Made by a program: the position numbers and the translations under genes | Shown here: positions 1-8,769 of the stretch, piece after piece | Layout: each line of letters begins with the position of its first letter | How positions within the stretch are numbered: the stretch's first letter is position 1 | Source of the DNA: a bacterium | GTDB taxonomy: Bacteria; JAJRZV01 | Direction: 5' to 3' | Assembly: GCA_024275095.1 (NCBI GenBank) | Contig: JAJRZV010000025.1 | Span: forward strand, 1 to 64,000 | Length of the DNA: 64,000 nt | Notes under the pieces: generated by a model | What the model was told of the DNA's origin: nothing | Seen by the model: the letters and a program-made list of their open reading frames with translations, nothing else | The model's database searches: none

Positions 1-909
1 TGTGGACAACATATTGCAGGGGTAGCTGCCGTCTTGAGAAAGACTTATGGCCTCGGGGCACAACAGCAAGCAGCCGTCAAGAACGCCATCGTTGATGCAT
101 TTACCTCTATGAATATTCCCACCTCGGGCTCAGCACGGTATGACGAGGCAATGCGCTTCCCCGATTTTTCCAACGTCGGTAGGACGCTGGAGGTTGATAA
201 CCCGGCTGCTTACAACCGTCTGGATCCATTATTCACACTTGGATTGTTTAGAGACGAGTTCCGTGACGTATCGTTCCATTCCCTCGTGGAGCGCTCGGTT
301 GTCTTGGATTTAAGCCAGATTCCCAGCGACGAGATAAAGAACGCGCTCGCACAGCTTGTCGTAATGTCAGCGCACGCATATTACAATTCGCAGCCTCACT
401 CTGGAAGCATTCGGCAAGTCCTTGTGTTCGACGAAGCTCACCGCGTTTTAAGCTCGGATTTCATGCCGAGGTTAGTGCGCGAATGTAGGGCATATGGTGT
501 TGGGACAATACTCTCGTCCCAGTACCCATCTGACTTTCCCCAAGAGATATCTGCCTCAATGGCTACCAAGATTATTCATGGCAATGGTAGAGACATCGAG
601 AAAGTAAAAGACATTGTTAGGATCCTGGGATGCGAGGGTCAGGAAGCAGAAGTGTCAAACCTTGATAGGTTTCAGGCCTTCGTAGACAACCGTCATTATC
701 CTCATACCCTGGTTCGAACAATGAACTACCCGTTGTTCCTTGTCTGGTCTCACCTGCGAGAACGTGGAATGGCAACAAGGGCCGAAATCTGCCAAATAGA
801 AGGCTTAGACACTTCCAAGCTGCCTGTTGGGAATCTGGTTGGGCAGCTGGAACGGCTTGGGCTAGCAGAAGAGCGAGAAGGGCAAGTACACGTGCTGGAT
901 AGGGAGTAA
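1..909 (+). CDS. HerA-like ATPase, C-terminal part (5' end outside window)
   Basis: The reading frame is open from the first base, so the gene starts upstream; about 302 residues are visible. The Walker A region would lie outside the window. The visible part has a Walker B-type motif VLVFDEAHR (about residue 145), then a segment typical of HerA/FtsK-like hexameric DNA-pumping ATPases (LSSQYPSDFP, a sensor-like loop, and a stretch on the state of the ATPase ring). The last 70 residues look like a winged-helix DNA-binding domain (HLRERGMATRAEICQIEG). HerA-type ATPases translocate on DNA and often partner with nucleases in antiphage systems. The stop is 15 bases before the next gene, an SRA-HNH nuclease, on the same strand, so an operon is likely. 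Family assignment is fairly safe; the exact role is inference. Confidence 0.75.
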   Translation, partial: CGQHIAGVAAVLRKTYGLGAQQQAAVKNAIVDAFTSMNIPTSGSARYDEAMRFPDFSNVGRTLEVDNPAAYNRLDPLFTLGLFRDEFRDVSFHSLVERSVVLDLSQIPSDEIKNALAQLVVMSAHAYYNSQPHSGSIRQVLVFDEAHRVLSSDFMPRLVRECRAYGVGTILSSQYPSDFPQEISASMATKIIHGNGRDIEKVKDIVRILGCEGQEAEVSNLDRFQAFVDNRHYPHTLVRTMNYPLFLVWSHLRERGMATRAEICQIEGLDTSKLPVGNLVGQLERLGLAEEREGQVHVLDRE

Positions 910-924
910 GGAGCATGTTGCCCA

Positions 925-1755
925 ATGCATCCATTTGAAATAGGAAGAAGTTACGACAGAGAACAAATACTTGCCTTCCTCGGCAGTAAGCAACGTCAAA
1001 GTGGCATAGTGTATGGAAAAGCGAATCGAGAGTATATTGCGGTTTTTACCGGGGGGCGTTCCGGTCGAAGGGCAGGATACGAAGACGGGTGGGGACCAGA
1101 TGGCACTTTCTTGTATTGCGGCCAAGGTTCAAAAGGAGACCAAAGGCTGGCCAGAGCAAACAAGGTTTTGGCCAACCACCGCGGTATCGTGTTGTTATTC
1201 GAAACATGGAAACCCAAGAACACGTGGAAAGGGAAACAGCGATTTCTCGGAGAGTTCACTGTCTTAGGATTCGACTGGTTCAGCGGAAGCGGAACGCGCG
1301 AGGGTGATAGGCTTCTCGTCTTTTCCCTACTACCGGCGGCCGGCTTGACGATGCCGCGACAAGCTCCTGATATACGCTATGAAGAATTGAACGATATCGC
1401 GGTCTTGCGGAGCAAGGCAATAGAAGCCAGCCGAGAGAGCACTCCAGCGCGAATGACGCTCGCCGAGTACCGCACGAGGTCGCTGGTCGTAGCGCGATAT
1501 GTCTTAGCACGGGCAAGGGGAACGTGCGAAGCTTGTGGCAAACCCGCACCATTCATACGTCCCAATGGAACCCCTTTCTTGGAAGTTCATCACACGCGTC
1601 GTCTGGCAGACGATGGACCGGACGACATCATGCACGTGGCAGCATTGTGTCCCAATTGTCATCGTGAGGCACATCTTGGGGCTAACGTGAATCGATTCCG
1701 GGAGAATCTCGAGGAGAAAATCAAGGTGAAGGAACGGGGCAATGAGGAAAGGTAA
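925..1755 (+). CDS. SRA/YDG-like plus HNH endonuclease (McrA-type, type IV restriction)
   Basis: A 276-residue protein predicted to cut DNA carrying modified bases. Residues about 15-135 resemble the SRA/YDG-like reader domain of ScoMcrA-type enzymes: AGYEDGW, DGTFLYCGQG, GDQRLARANK, and a later FLGEF strand. Residues about 190-265 are an HNH/ββα-metal nuclease: CEACGKPAPF, then FLEVHHTRRL, then ALCPNCHREAH, giving the zinc cysteines, the catalytic HH pair and the last His. AAGGAG lies upstream of the ATG. It follows a HerA-like ATPase and its 3' end overlaps the next gene, a Mig-like glycosylase, by 14 bases, which suggests coupled translation. The nuclease call is strong; that the N-terminal domain reads 5-methyl- or hydroxymethyl-cytosine is inferred from the family. 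Confidence 0.85.
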   Translation: MHPFEIGRSYDREQILAFLGSKQRQSGIVYGKANREYIAVFTGGRSGRRAGYEDGWGPDGTFLYCGQGSKGDQRLARANKVLANHRGIVLLFETWKPKNTWKGKQRFLGEFTVLGFDWFSGSGTREGDRLLVFSLLPAAGLTMPRQAPDIRYEELNDIAVLRSKAIEASRESTPARMTLAEYRTRSLVVARYVLARARGTCEACGKPAPFIRPNGTPFLEVHHTRRLADDGPDDIMHVAALCPNCHREAHLGANVNRFRENLEEKIKVKERGNEER

Positions 1756-2428
1756 AAGTCGGGAGGGGGTTTGCTTGCCTAACCATTCTCTGCTCCGTGG
1801 ATTTAGGCGAAGGTTGCTGGCATGGTATGTGAAAAATGGACGTCACTTCCCGTGGCGAAATAGATCCGCGACTAAGTATCAGCTGATTATTGCAGAGATC
1901 CTTCTCCAGCGAACGCGAGCCGAAACGATTGCTACTTTCTTTGGGGAGTTCCTTCGGGCTTTTCCCTCCTGGAAAAAGCTTTCGGATGCTAACGAAGAAG
2001 ACATCGCTCGTTTCTTGCGGCCAATAGGGCTGTGGCGCCGACGTGCTTCTTCTTTGAAGTTACTTGCTGTAGAAATGGCGAGAAGAAATGGAAGGTTCCC
2101 CCGAAACAGGGAAGAGATTGAGGCCCTGCCCGGGGTTGGCCAGTATATAGCAAATGCCGTTTTGTTGTTCTGTCATGATGAACCCCAGCCATTGCTTGAC
2201 GTCAACATGGCTCGCGTCCTGGAGCGAGTATTCGGACCTCGCCAACTCGCGGACATCCGCTACGATCCGTACCTGCAATCTCTGTCCTCGACGGTGGTTA
2301 ATTGCAGGAACCCGAGGGAGATAAACTGGGCGATACTAGACCTCGCCGCAACAACTTGTCGGGACAGCGCTCCTCGTTGCCACGAGTGCCCTCTTAGACG
2401 CATTTGCCTTTACCAAGGTGGACCATGA
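1742..2428 (+). CDS. Mig/MutY-like HhH-GPD DNA glycosylase with 4Fe-4S motif (likely T:G mismatch)
   Basis: A 228-residue HhH-GPD glycosylase. The helix-hairpin-helix is LPGVGQYIANAV (about residues 128-139), followed by the catalytic-Asp segment LLDVNMARV. The Lys of endonuclease III at the hairpin is replaced by Tyr, as in Mig.Mth, the thymine-DNA glycosylase linked to a cytosine-5 methylation system. The C-terminus has the iron-sulfur pattern C-x6-C-x2-C-x5-C (CRDSAPRC, HEC, PLRRIC). It therefore probably removes T (or U) from T:G mismatches formed by 5-methylcytosine deamination; a MutY-like adenine glycosylase is the main alternative. It overlaps the SRA-HNH gene before it (14 bases) and the DUF4236 gene after it (ATGA, 4 bases), so the three are likely co-translated. 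Confidence 0.85.
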   Translation: MRKGKSREGVCLPNHSLLRGFRRRLLAWYVKNGRHFPWRNRSATKYQLIIAEILLQRTRAETIATFFGEFLRAFPSWKKLSDANEEDIARFLRPIGLWRRRASSLKLLAVEMARRNGRFPRNREEIEALPGVGQYIANAVLLFCHDEPQPLLDVNMARVLERVFGPRQLADIRYDPYLQSLSSTVVNCRNPREINWAILDLAATTCRDSAPRCHECPLRRICLYQGGP

Positions 2429-3465
2429 GCTTCCGCTTTTGGAGACGAATCAGGATCGCACCGGGCGTGACCCTGAACCTGAGTAAGTCGGGCGGCTCTC
2501 TCTCGTTCGGGCCACGCGGAGCGAAGTTCACCATCGGTCCGAGGGGCAAGCGGGCCACGGTGGGCATTCCGGGAACAGGTCTTTTCTACACGACCACGCT
2601 TCCGAGCGGGCGGTCAGGTGGCAGGAGAAGCGTGTCCTACTCCGCTCCGGCCGTCCCAACGGTCCGCCCGGAAGACCGCCTGACCCTGGGCTTCTTCAAG
2701 CGGCTTATCACGCCGGACGACGAGGAGGCCCTGGTGGATGGGTGCCGGGAGTTGGTCCTTGGCAACGAAGAGAAGGCCCTCGAACACCTCGAGAAGGCCA
2801 TCCACCTGGCCGACGGCGCGTACCTTGCCGGTTTTCTGGCGCTCAAGCAGCAGCGGCTTGAAGAAGCCGCGACCTACCTTGCGACGGCCGCCGAGAAGCA
2901 CAGCCGTCTGGGCCGCTACTTCTCCAAGTACGGCATCTCCGCCACCATGAGCCTGCCCATCACAGACGAGGTATCCGCGCATGTGGGCCCGGATCTCCGC
3001 GGCGTGCTGCTGGGCCTGGTGGAGGTCTACCAGCGTCAGGAGCGCTGGGAGGATGCAATTGCCTGCCTGGAGCGCTTGCGGCGGCTCGAACCCGACGACG
3101 TGGTGGTGAAGCTGTCCCTCGCCGAGCTGCTGCTCACCGCCCGCCCGGGCGACAAGAACGTCTGCCGGAAGGTTGTGCGGTTGGCCGAAGGCATCGAGAA
3201 CGAGACGCCGGTCCACACCGCGCTGCTCTTGTACAAGGCCAGGGCCCTGCGCGGGCTCGGGCTCCTGGAGGCGGCGCGGGAGACCCTGACGGGCGCCCTG
3301 CGCCGGAAGAAGGGCCGCTCCGAGGAGCTGCTCCGGGCGCTCAGGTACGAACGGGCCCTGGTTTACGAGGACCTCGGCCAGCGCCGGCGGGCGCGCAGCG
3401 AGCTCGAGAAGCTCTACGCCGAGGCCCCGGATTACGAGGACGTGGCGGCCCGGTTGGGGCTGTAG
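2425..3465 (+). CDS. DUF4236 and TPR-repeat protein, GC-rich
   Basis: I start this gene at the ATG that overlaps the preceding stop codon (ATGA). The first 60 residues match DUF4236 (MSFRFWRRIRIAPGVTLNLS, SFGPRGAKFTIGPRG, VGIPGTGLFYT). Residues about 95-346 are TPR-like helical repeats (ALEHLEKAIHLADGAYLAG, YQRQERWEDAIACLERL and so on), expected to bind other proteins. No catalytic motif is seen. DUF4236 is a small domain of unknown function common in phage- and defence-rich regions. Base composition is much richer in G+C than anything else in the window, and codons end almost always in G or C, which points to acquisition from another genome. The tight overlap with the glycosylase could mean a functional link or just a shared mobile cargo. 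Confidence 0.8.
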   Translation: MSFRFWRRIRIAPGVTLNLSKSGGSLSFGPRGAKFTIGPRGKRATVGIPGTGLFYTTTLPSGRSGGRRSVSYSAPAVPTVRPEDRLTLGFFKRLITPDDEEALVDGCRELVLGNEEKALEHLEKAIHLADGAYLAGFLALKQQRLEEAATYLATAAEKHSRLGRYFSKYGISATMSLPITDEVSAHVGPDLRGVLLGLVEVYQRQERWEDAIACLERLRRLEPDDVVVKLSLAELLLTARPGDKNVCRKVVRLAEGIENETPVHTALLLYKARALRGLGLLEAARETLTGALRRKKGRSEELLRALRYERALVYEDLGQRRRARSELEKLYAEAPDYEDVAARLGL

Positions 3466-3533
3466 CGGAAATCCGAATCAGCGCCGTTTCTGCCCCTTCG
3501 GGGATGTGCCGCTCTTTGAAAAGATATTGTGTA

Positions 3534-4185
3534 TCAACGGGTTAGGTGATATCCTGGCGGTGGAGAGTAATTATGAAGAGGGTTGCGAGTGCGGAGGTGA
3601 ACCCACAGGTCCCCGGGTGGTGGTACAAAGTCAGGTTTTACTCTGGTGTTAATAATCTCCAGGTGCTCCTGTGTGACCGTACCGTTTCTTATGGCGTTGA
3701 GGATTTCTATGAATTTTTCGTGTTTATGGCTTTCGCCTGCTTCTGCCGTTGAGCCTCATAAACCTGTCAACGCGATCAAGAAGGTCTGCGCGGACCAGTG
3801 AGATCTCATCAATGATTATGGTGTCAATGGAGCGGTATAGCCTGCGTGTACTCTCGTTTTTCAACTTCTTCACATCCTGCAGGGTCACTCCCGGGTGAAA
3901 CCTGAAAAATGAATGGATGGTCTGTCCCATAACGTTAAGCGCGGCAACTCCCGTAGGTGCCAGCACAACCACGTTTTTGCTGGTCTTCTCACGAAAAAGC
4001 TGAAGAAGAGTGGACTTGCCTGTGCCTGCCCTTCCTGTTATGAAAACGTCTTTGCGGGTGTGCTCCAGAAGATAAGGGGCGAGTTCAAATTCCGGTGTAA
4101 TTTCTATGTTTAAGGAATCCAGCTCCTTGTGGTTGCCGGTGCTTTCCGGGATAATATTACAGGATAATATTACCAGACTCTTCCT
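3534..4185 (-). pseudogene. PIF1-like ATP-dependent helicase remnant
   Basis: Read on the minus strand from about 4185, the frame gives FITGRAGTGKSTLLQLF (Walker A), VVLAPTGVAALNVMGQTIHS, and TIIIDEISLVRADLLDRVDR (Walker B), all characteristic of PIF1/RecD2-like helicases. It stops at TAA 3724-3726 just after RLNGRSRRKP, where intact relatives continue into the motif III region. In a different frame from 3723 to 3534 there is another helicase-like stretch (KFIEILNAIRNGTVTQEHLE, INTRVKPDF) ending in TGA. About 80 residues of the expected protein between the two parts are missing and the frame changes at the join, so this is an internal deletion with frameshift. No start codon with a good ribosome site is seen at the 5' side. 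Confidence 0.8.
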
Positions 4186-4518
4186 GCTTCAGATAGCACC
4201 TTGTGGCGTCTCTACCTTACAACCGTAAGCGACTCCGCTGCCCGGCTCTACCCGAAGCGAAAGAATTTTTTATTTGTATTTGTAAATACGGGCATGTTCT
4301 GCCGCCAGCATCATGCTCGCCTGCATTCGTCTCCTCCGGAGCGTTCAAAGAAATCCTCCTGCTTTAATGCTATTCTTCTCTGCATGGAGAACTCACTGGC
4401 CCGGATTGTCAAGTACGGAGGGGTTCCCGATTTATATAATCACGAAGTTTACACGCCGTGTTGAATTGCTCTTTTTTGCCCCTTTTTGTTCAGGCCAATG
4501 CGTATCTCTCCAATCCCT
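4186..4518. other. Gene-poor stretch between helicase remnant and lipoprotein gene
   Basis: No ORF here resembles a known protein. On the minus strand a GGAGGAG sits just before an 18-codon ORF (ATG near 4325) but its product has no recognisable feature. I see no tRNA, no repeat array and no convincing terminator. Confidence 0.5.
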
Positions 4519-5937
4519 TCATTCTTCCCTTGTCAGCTTCACCTTCACGTGAAATGTGCCCACCTCAGCCCATGGATAAATTTCCGTTCCTGCATTTGCC
4601 ACACACCAGTCATGATCGTCCCCGTCGTTGAATCCTATTGTCCAGGTAAAATCTCCCTCGAGCTCTGTATCGGAAATTCTGTAGAGAATCATCTGGATCA
4701 CCTCTACACGATCGCACGTTTTGAAGACCCAGTTGCCTCCAGCATCATCAAATCCTATGTAATCTGTCCACTCATTTATCGTGGTGAAGGATCCAACATT
4801 ATCAGAATTGTAAATAAACTCCTCCAGTACGTAGAGTGTGGATGGTTTCCCCCTTTTCGTCTCAAACTGGTCAGGGAACTGATCTATCTCTTCGGGTGTA
4901 AGTGACCAGTCAAACTCTCTTTCTTCCACACACAGCTGGTCGTTTTCTTTTACTTCAGGTGAGTGATAGCAGTTGGCAAAGCAGTAAAGCTGTTCAGAAA
5001 CAGGGGTAAGGTCCTTGCAGTAATCGCCTGTGTCTCCGTCGTTATTGTAATCGTTTGCCCAGCCGGATGCCTCTGTGCAGGAGTTCCCCCAGGAACCGGG
5101 TTCGGGAGGGTCTGGTGTATATGTGAAATGCCCCAGGAGATTAGTGTCGTCTATAATCACCTGTGGAGATTCAGCATCGCTATCTATATCTTCCTGGGTT
5201 ACTCCGATCACCCCACCACATGACAGGAAAGCCTGCTCGCTCTTCCACACCATTATTCCGTACCGCTTTTTCCCCGTATTTTTATCTGTGGCGGAAAATC
5301 TCAAAAGGTAAATTGGCAATCCCCCCTCCACACATGGACCCTCATCAGGAGGAAGAGCTGCAGGGTCCGTGTAACCTGGTCCCCCTTTCACACACTCCAT
5401 TTTCCACGAGCCCGTAAAGTCAAAGGGTTGTGAAATCTCTGTTTTTCCAGCCACCTGGATTTCTCCCTCAACAGATACAACTGCAATTTTGGCATCAAGG
5501 TCCACAATAATGGTTCCCAGATCCGCATCATCAGCCGTCACCACAGCACCTGAACGAACAGTGCCTCCCTCCAGGTTTGTCTCGGGCTGTTCAAAAATAA
5601 GGTCTGCGATGTGGTTGCCGTTTTCATCAAGCACAAAACATCCGAAGGCCTTTCCTTTGGCATCAAAATTCACAATTTCAAAATACCCTGACTCGTCAGC
5701 CACTCCACTTCCGGCCTTGGGATAATCCTCAAAAGTAACGCAGTAAAGCACATAGTGAGCCAGGGGCACCCCTGCTCCATCCTGCAGGGATTGAAGAAGC
5801 GCATTTTGAACAGTTGCGCCTTCTCCAACAAGCCTCCCGGTTATGGTAATGGTATTTTTCTCGCCGCCACCGCATCCCCCTACAGCAATAATTATTCCCG
5901 CAAGCAAAAATAAAAAAATGCTTCGCCACTTCATCAT
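4519..5937 (-). CDS. Secreted lipoprotein of unknown function
   Basis: A 472-residue protein with a lipoprotein signal: MMKWRSIFLFLLAGIIIAVG followed by GC at the lipobox (VGGC), so it should be lipidated and exported. The mature part begins with a β-rich segment like those of carboxypeptidase-regulatory or 'metal-site' extracellular lipoproteins (TITGRLVGEGATVQNALL), then a long region with scattered cysteines and acidic loops (NDYNNDGDTGDYCKD) resembling calcium-binding loops. No enzyme motif is seen. GAGGTG precedes the tandem ATGs. It stands alone between two pseudogenes. Function unknown; export is well supported. Confidence 0.8.
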   Translation of the reverse strand: MMKWRSIFLFLLAGIIIAVGGCGGGEKNTITITGRLVGEGATVQNALLQSLQDGAGVPLAHYVLYCVTFEDYPKAGSGVADESGYFEIVNFDAKGKAFGCFVLDENGNHIADLIFEQPETNLEGGTVRSGAVVTADDADLGTIIVDLDAKIAVVSVEGEIQVAGKTEISQPFDFTGSWKMECVKGGPGYTDPAALPPDEGPCVEGGLPIYLLRFSATDKNTGKKRYGIMVWKSEQAFLSCGGVIGVTQEDIDSDAESPQVIIDDTNLLGHFTYTPDPPEPGSWGNSCTEASGWANDYNNDGDTGDYCKDLTPVSEQLYCFANCYHSPEVKENDQLCVEEREFDWSLTPEEIDQFPDQFETKRGKPSTLYVLEEFIYNSDNVGSFTTINEWTDYIGFDDAGGNWVFKTCDRVEVIQMILYRISDTELEGDFTWTIGFNDGDDHDWCVANAGTEIYPWAEVGTFHVKVKLTREE

Positions 5938-6225
5938 TCACCTCCGTGTTCTATCTCTGGTGCTCAGCATAATTTTTCTCTTTGTTGAAAGTATGTGATA
6001 CAGGTCACACACGTGGCCCCGGTCCGGAGAAGGGGTGTTTTTGTGGAAAAAAATTAAGAGAGTCGATTCTTACGGGGACATCTGCTTGTCCTGCTGCACC
6101 TGGGTCAAAGCTCAATTTTTAGCTTCTGAAAAGATTCGTTCAAACATGCCTCTGCCAGCGTTCTACGTTATTACACACAAGTCTTAATGCTATGGTAGTC
6201 CGACAGGTGACATGGTTGTTATCTA

Positions 6226-7029
6226 TTATCTGACACTAAGAATTGTATTCTTCCAAACATTCCCTACGATTTTGTACCCAAGTCGAAAAATATTAATCAG
6301 ATAACCACTCTGCATGGGGAGATTCTCTATTATTAGTATCGGCCTGTTTTTCTCAATGGTCGCCATGGCCCCAATCAGTGCAGTTTTTTTCAAACCCTTC
6401 AACATCCAGGTGGAGAATTGATACGTGCCGATTTGAGGAGACAATGTCGCCTGTCCTACCGTTTTAACCTTAATAAATTGAGAATTGTTCTCACTTTCAG
6501 CATCAACAAAATGACCGGCCCCTCCCAGGGCTCGGCCCTTTTCATCCAAGACTCTCAGGGGAAACAGACCGTTTTCTGAACCCAGTCCAGCATTTATAAG
6601 CTCAACATTTTTCAAATTGTTTATCAAAATTGTAATGGTGGCGCATCTATAGTTTTCTGGGTTAGGCTCAAATGCCCAGAGCTTGGCTCCTTCTGAACAC
6701 GCTCTCGCCAATGCCGGAATAAAATCGCCAAAATATGCACCAGCATGGATAATATCTCCCTTCCCAACATTTTTAACTATGTACTCAATGGTATCCTCTT
6801 CCTACACCTGGCCCGATAGAACTCTCTGTGCAGCCGGACGATGATAAGATGACAAAGGTATACAAAAGCCACCGTATTTATTATATGCAATGCAGCATCC
6901 TAAGACAGAAGGGTCACTATCTGGATATGTAGTAAAAAGCGGCCCTGTGCGGATTCTATTTATTTTGACAAATCTTCCTGTCACATGGACAGGCGAATTA
7001 GGGAGCAGTTTTTTTATTAATTGCTTCAC
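6226..7029 (-). pseudogene. FkbM-family methyltransferase, degenerate
   Basis: The frame reads MKQLIKKLLPNSPVHV through to a stop TAG at 6802-6804 and then, in the same frame, continues as a classic FkbM SAM-binding fold: DIIHAGAYFGDF (motif I) and LWAFEPNPENY. In-frame residues near 6410 (FSTWMLKGLKKTALIGAM) make no sense, but the +1 frame there gives VSILHLDVEGFEK, the conserved FkbM motif. The frame is restored after a run of seven A's on the coding strand, where six would be expected. So the gene has one nonsense codon and a pair of indels. FkbM enzymes O-methylate sugars or other small molecules. The decay fits the surrounding region, though sequencing errors cannot be excluded. Confidence 0.8.
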
Positions 7030-7276
7030 TGATTTCCTTTTTTAATTTAAATTGAATTTTTCAGATTTTTGTCTTGTCCAGATCCACCTGTACTCGCAAT
7101 ACTGTCTTATGTTCGATCCACAAATTCAGGTCCGATACTATAATAAGTGTCTTCTGATAATCAAAGCAAAATTTTATACACTACCAGTTTTTGCTAATTA
7201 ACACAAAAAAGAGTAGAATGAAAATAGTTCCTCTTAATGCTCTCCCCTTCCAGTCGGGTAAAAAAGGAGGTTTTTT

Positions 7277-8152
7277 ATGAAGCATGAAAAAAGAAATGAG
7301 AGATGGACTCGTCTGTTGCGGCCTTTTTACAGGGCCGGAAAGCCACTCGGTGCGCTTGGTGTGATTATGGCGCTGGGTGTCCTCTTTTCGTGTGGCGATA
7401 GGGGGGCGCTCATTTCTGAACCACAGTTCGACATTATCGGTGAAATGTTCGCAACCCTTGCTCTCTCACCAGGCTCCTCCGCAATAGGGAACAATGCCCA
7501 GTCTGTTCCACTTTTGGAAGCCCGGGGGATTAATCCCCTGGAAAACTGTTCTCCACAGAAACTTATACCGCCTTCCAACTGTGGTGAAAGCGGGAACATT
7601 TACACAACGATCAACCTCACGTGCTCAGGGCCGTCGGGGTGTTGTGGAGCTGACCCGCCGTGTGAGAAAGACACCATGAGCATAGAAGGCACCGGTAGCA
7701 CCGTGTTCAACACGTGCACGACCTCAACAGCAGAGGGCGACAGGGTGGTGATTGACGGCACCATATATACAACTCTCACAGTGGACACTGCCTTTACGTG
7801 TTCAGGCATTGTTTCTGCACAGTCGAAGGTTACCCTTACAGGCAGGCCCTCTTTCCGGGTCAACGGAAGAGAGGTCTGCAACGGTGACATTTTCATTACT
7901 GTTACAGCATTCGTGGGTAGCAGTGTATACGTGATTGTGTCTGGAAACATTTGCGACCAGTACTTTTACAGGAAGTACGATTACGGGTGCTCCGTGGATT
8001 GCGGCAGTTACTGCTGCCCTTCCGGTGCTGTTTGCGCCACGTGCACATCAGGAGAAGCCTGTTTCGCAGCGATTTACCCCGTTGACTGCTGTAATGGATA
8101 CGCCTGCCCGGCTGGCACCACCTGTACGAGTGATGGCAAGTGCCAGTATTAA
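7277..8152 (+). CDS. Cysteine-rich secreted lipoprotein
   Basis: A 291-residue protein. After a basic start (MKHEKRNERW) a hydrophobic segment (ALGVIMALGVLFSC, about residues 26-39) ends in the lipobox-like LFSC, so it is probably exported and lipidated. Residues about 95-225 form a β-rich domain with paired cysteines (NLTCSGPSGCCGADPPC). The last 60 residues are very Cys-rich (YGCSVDCGSYCCPSGAVC, CCNGYACPAGTTC), a disulfide-knotted tail seen in secreted proteins of Myxococcota-like bacteria. AAAAAGGAGG precedes the ATG. It stands alone on the plus strand and nothing in it shows an activity. Confidence 0.8.
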   Translation: MKHEKRNERWTRLLRPFYRAGKPLGALGVIMALGVLFSCGDRGALISEPQFDIIGEMFATLALSPGSSAIGNNAQSVPLLEARGINPLENCSPQKLIPPSNCGESGNIYTTINLTCSGPSGCCGADPPCEKDTMSIEGTGSTVFNTCTTSTAEGDRVVIDGTIYTTLTVDTAFTCSGIVSAQSKVTLTGRPSFRVNGREVCNGDIFITVTAFVGSSVYVIVSGNICDQYFYRKYDYGCSVDCGSYCCPSGAVCATCTSGEACFAAIYPVDCCNGYACPAGTTCTSDGKCQY

Positions 8153-8252
8153 ATTAAATGGTTACAACACGGTAATTTAATTGCAGGTACAATAGAGTAT
8201 TATCACTGTCACTTCAGGTTGCAAATCCGGCGCCTGGAATTTATAACAGTTC

Positions 8253-8310
8253 AGAGGGGATGGAGTCCCCCTGTAACCGCCCGTTATAAAGGGCTGATGA
8301 CTCCTATCCG
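8253..8310 (+). promoter_or_regulatory. Fluoride riboswitch (crcB motif)
   Basis: The sequence holds the conserved crcB-motif core: GGGGATGGAGTCCCCC, then TGTAACCGCC, a variable short stem, and GGGCTGATGACTCCTA. These match the aptamer that binds fluoride through magnesium. It lies about 55 bases upstream of crcB and is followed directly by an intrinsic terminator (8308-8329), so fluoride binding should favour read-through into the efflux gene. Confidence 0.95.
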
Positions 8311-8329
8311 CCTGTGCAGGCGGTTTTTT
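8308..8329 (+). terminator. Intrinsic terminator of the fluoride riboswitch
   Basis: A stem CCGCCT / AGGCGG with the loop GTGC is followed by six T's. Its left arm overlaps the end of the aptamer, which is the arrangement expected for transcriptional control by the riboswitch. Confidence 0.9.
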
Positions 8330-8363
8330 ACTACATTGCAGATGCTGTTCAGGAGGATGTTCT

Positions 8364-8741
8364 ATGGGTCTGAAATTGTTGCAACTGGCTCTGGCAGGAG
8401 CTCTGGGAACGCTGGCCCGTTACGGTCTGGCAGGTTTTGTGCACCGCATCAATGGTGCATATTTCCCCTGGGGGACCTTTGCGGTGAACGTAACCGGATG
8501 CTTTTTTGCAGGATTTTTATGGGCGATGTTCGAGAGCCGCTGGGTTGTTTCCGGCGAAACCCGTACCATTTTACTGGTGGGTTTCATGGGAGCGTTTACG
8601 ACATTTTCTGCTTTCATTCTGGAGACAGGTGAACTCATCAAGCCGGCGGAATGGGGCTATGCCGTGGCGAACCTTTTGTTGCGAAACGGTTTCGGCCTTG
8701 TGGCCCTTTTTTTAGGAGCGGCTCTCGGGCGCCTTGTGTAA
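8364..8741 (+). CDS. crcB: Fluoride efflux channel CrcB (Fluc)
   Basis: A 125-residue, four-helix membrane protein of the usual size for Fluc channels, which act as dual-topology dimers and export fluoride. Family signatures are visible: GTLARYGL (about residue 14), WGTFAVNVTGCFFAGF (the polar track with the conserved Asn), and GFMGAFTTFSAF with the phenylalanine-box segment. AGGAGG is well placed before the ATG. Control by fluoride through the upstream riboswitch is very likely. The next gene, a DUF190 protein, is a common partner of crcB. Confidence 0.95.
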   Translation: MGLKLLQLALAGALGTLARYGLAGFVHRINGAYFPWGTFAVNVTGCFFAGFLWAMFESRWVVSGETRTILLVGFMGAFTTFSAFILETGELIKPAEWGYAVANLLLRNGFGLVALFLGAALGRLV

Positions 8742-8769
8742 TAGAGCAGACAAAGGAGGTGGATAAGAC

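Noticed and set aside
2614-3216. 200-codon minus-strand ORF inside the DUF4236-TPR gene
   Set aside because: High G+C lengthens spurious ORFs; the plus-strand protein has clear domains.
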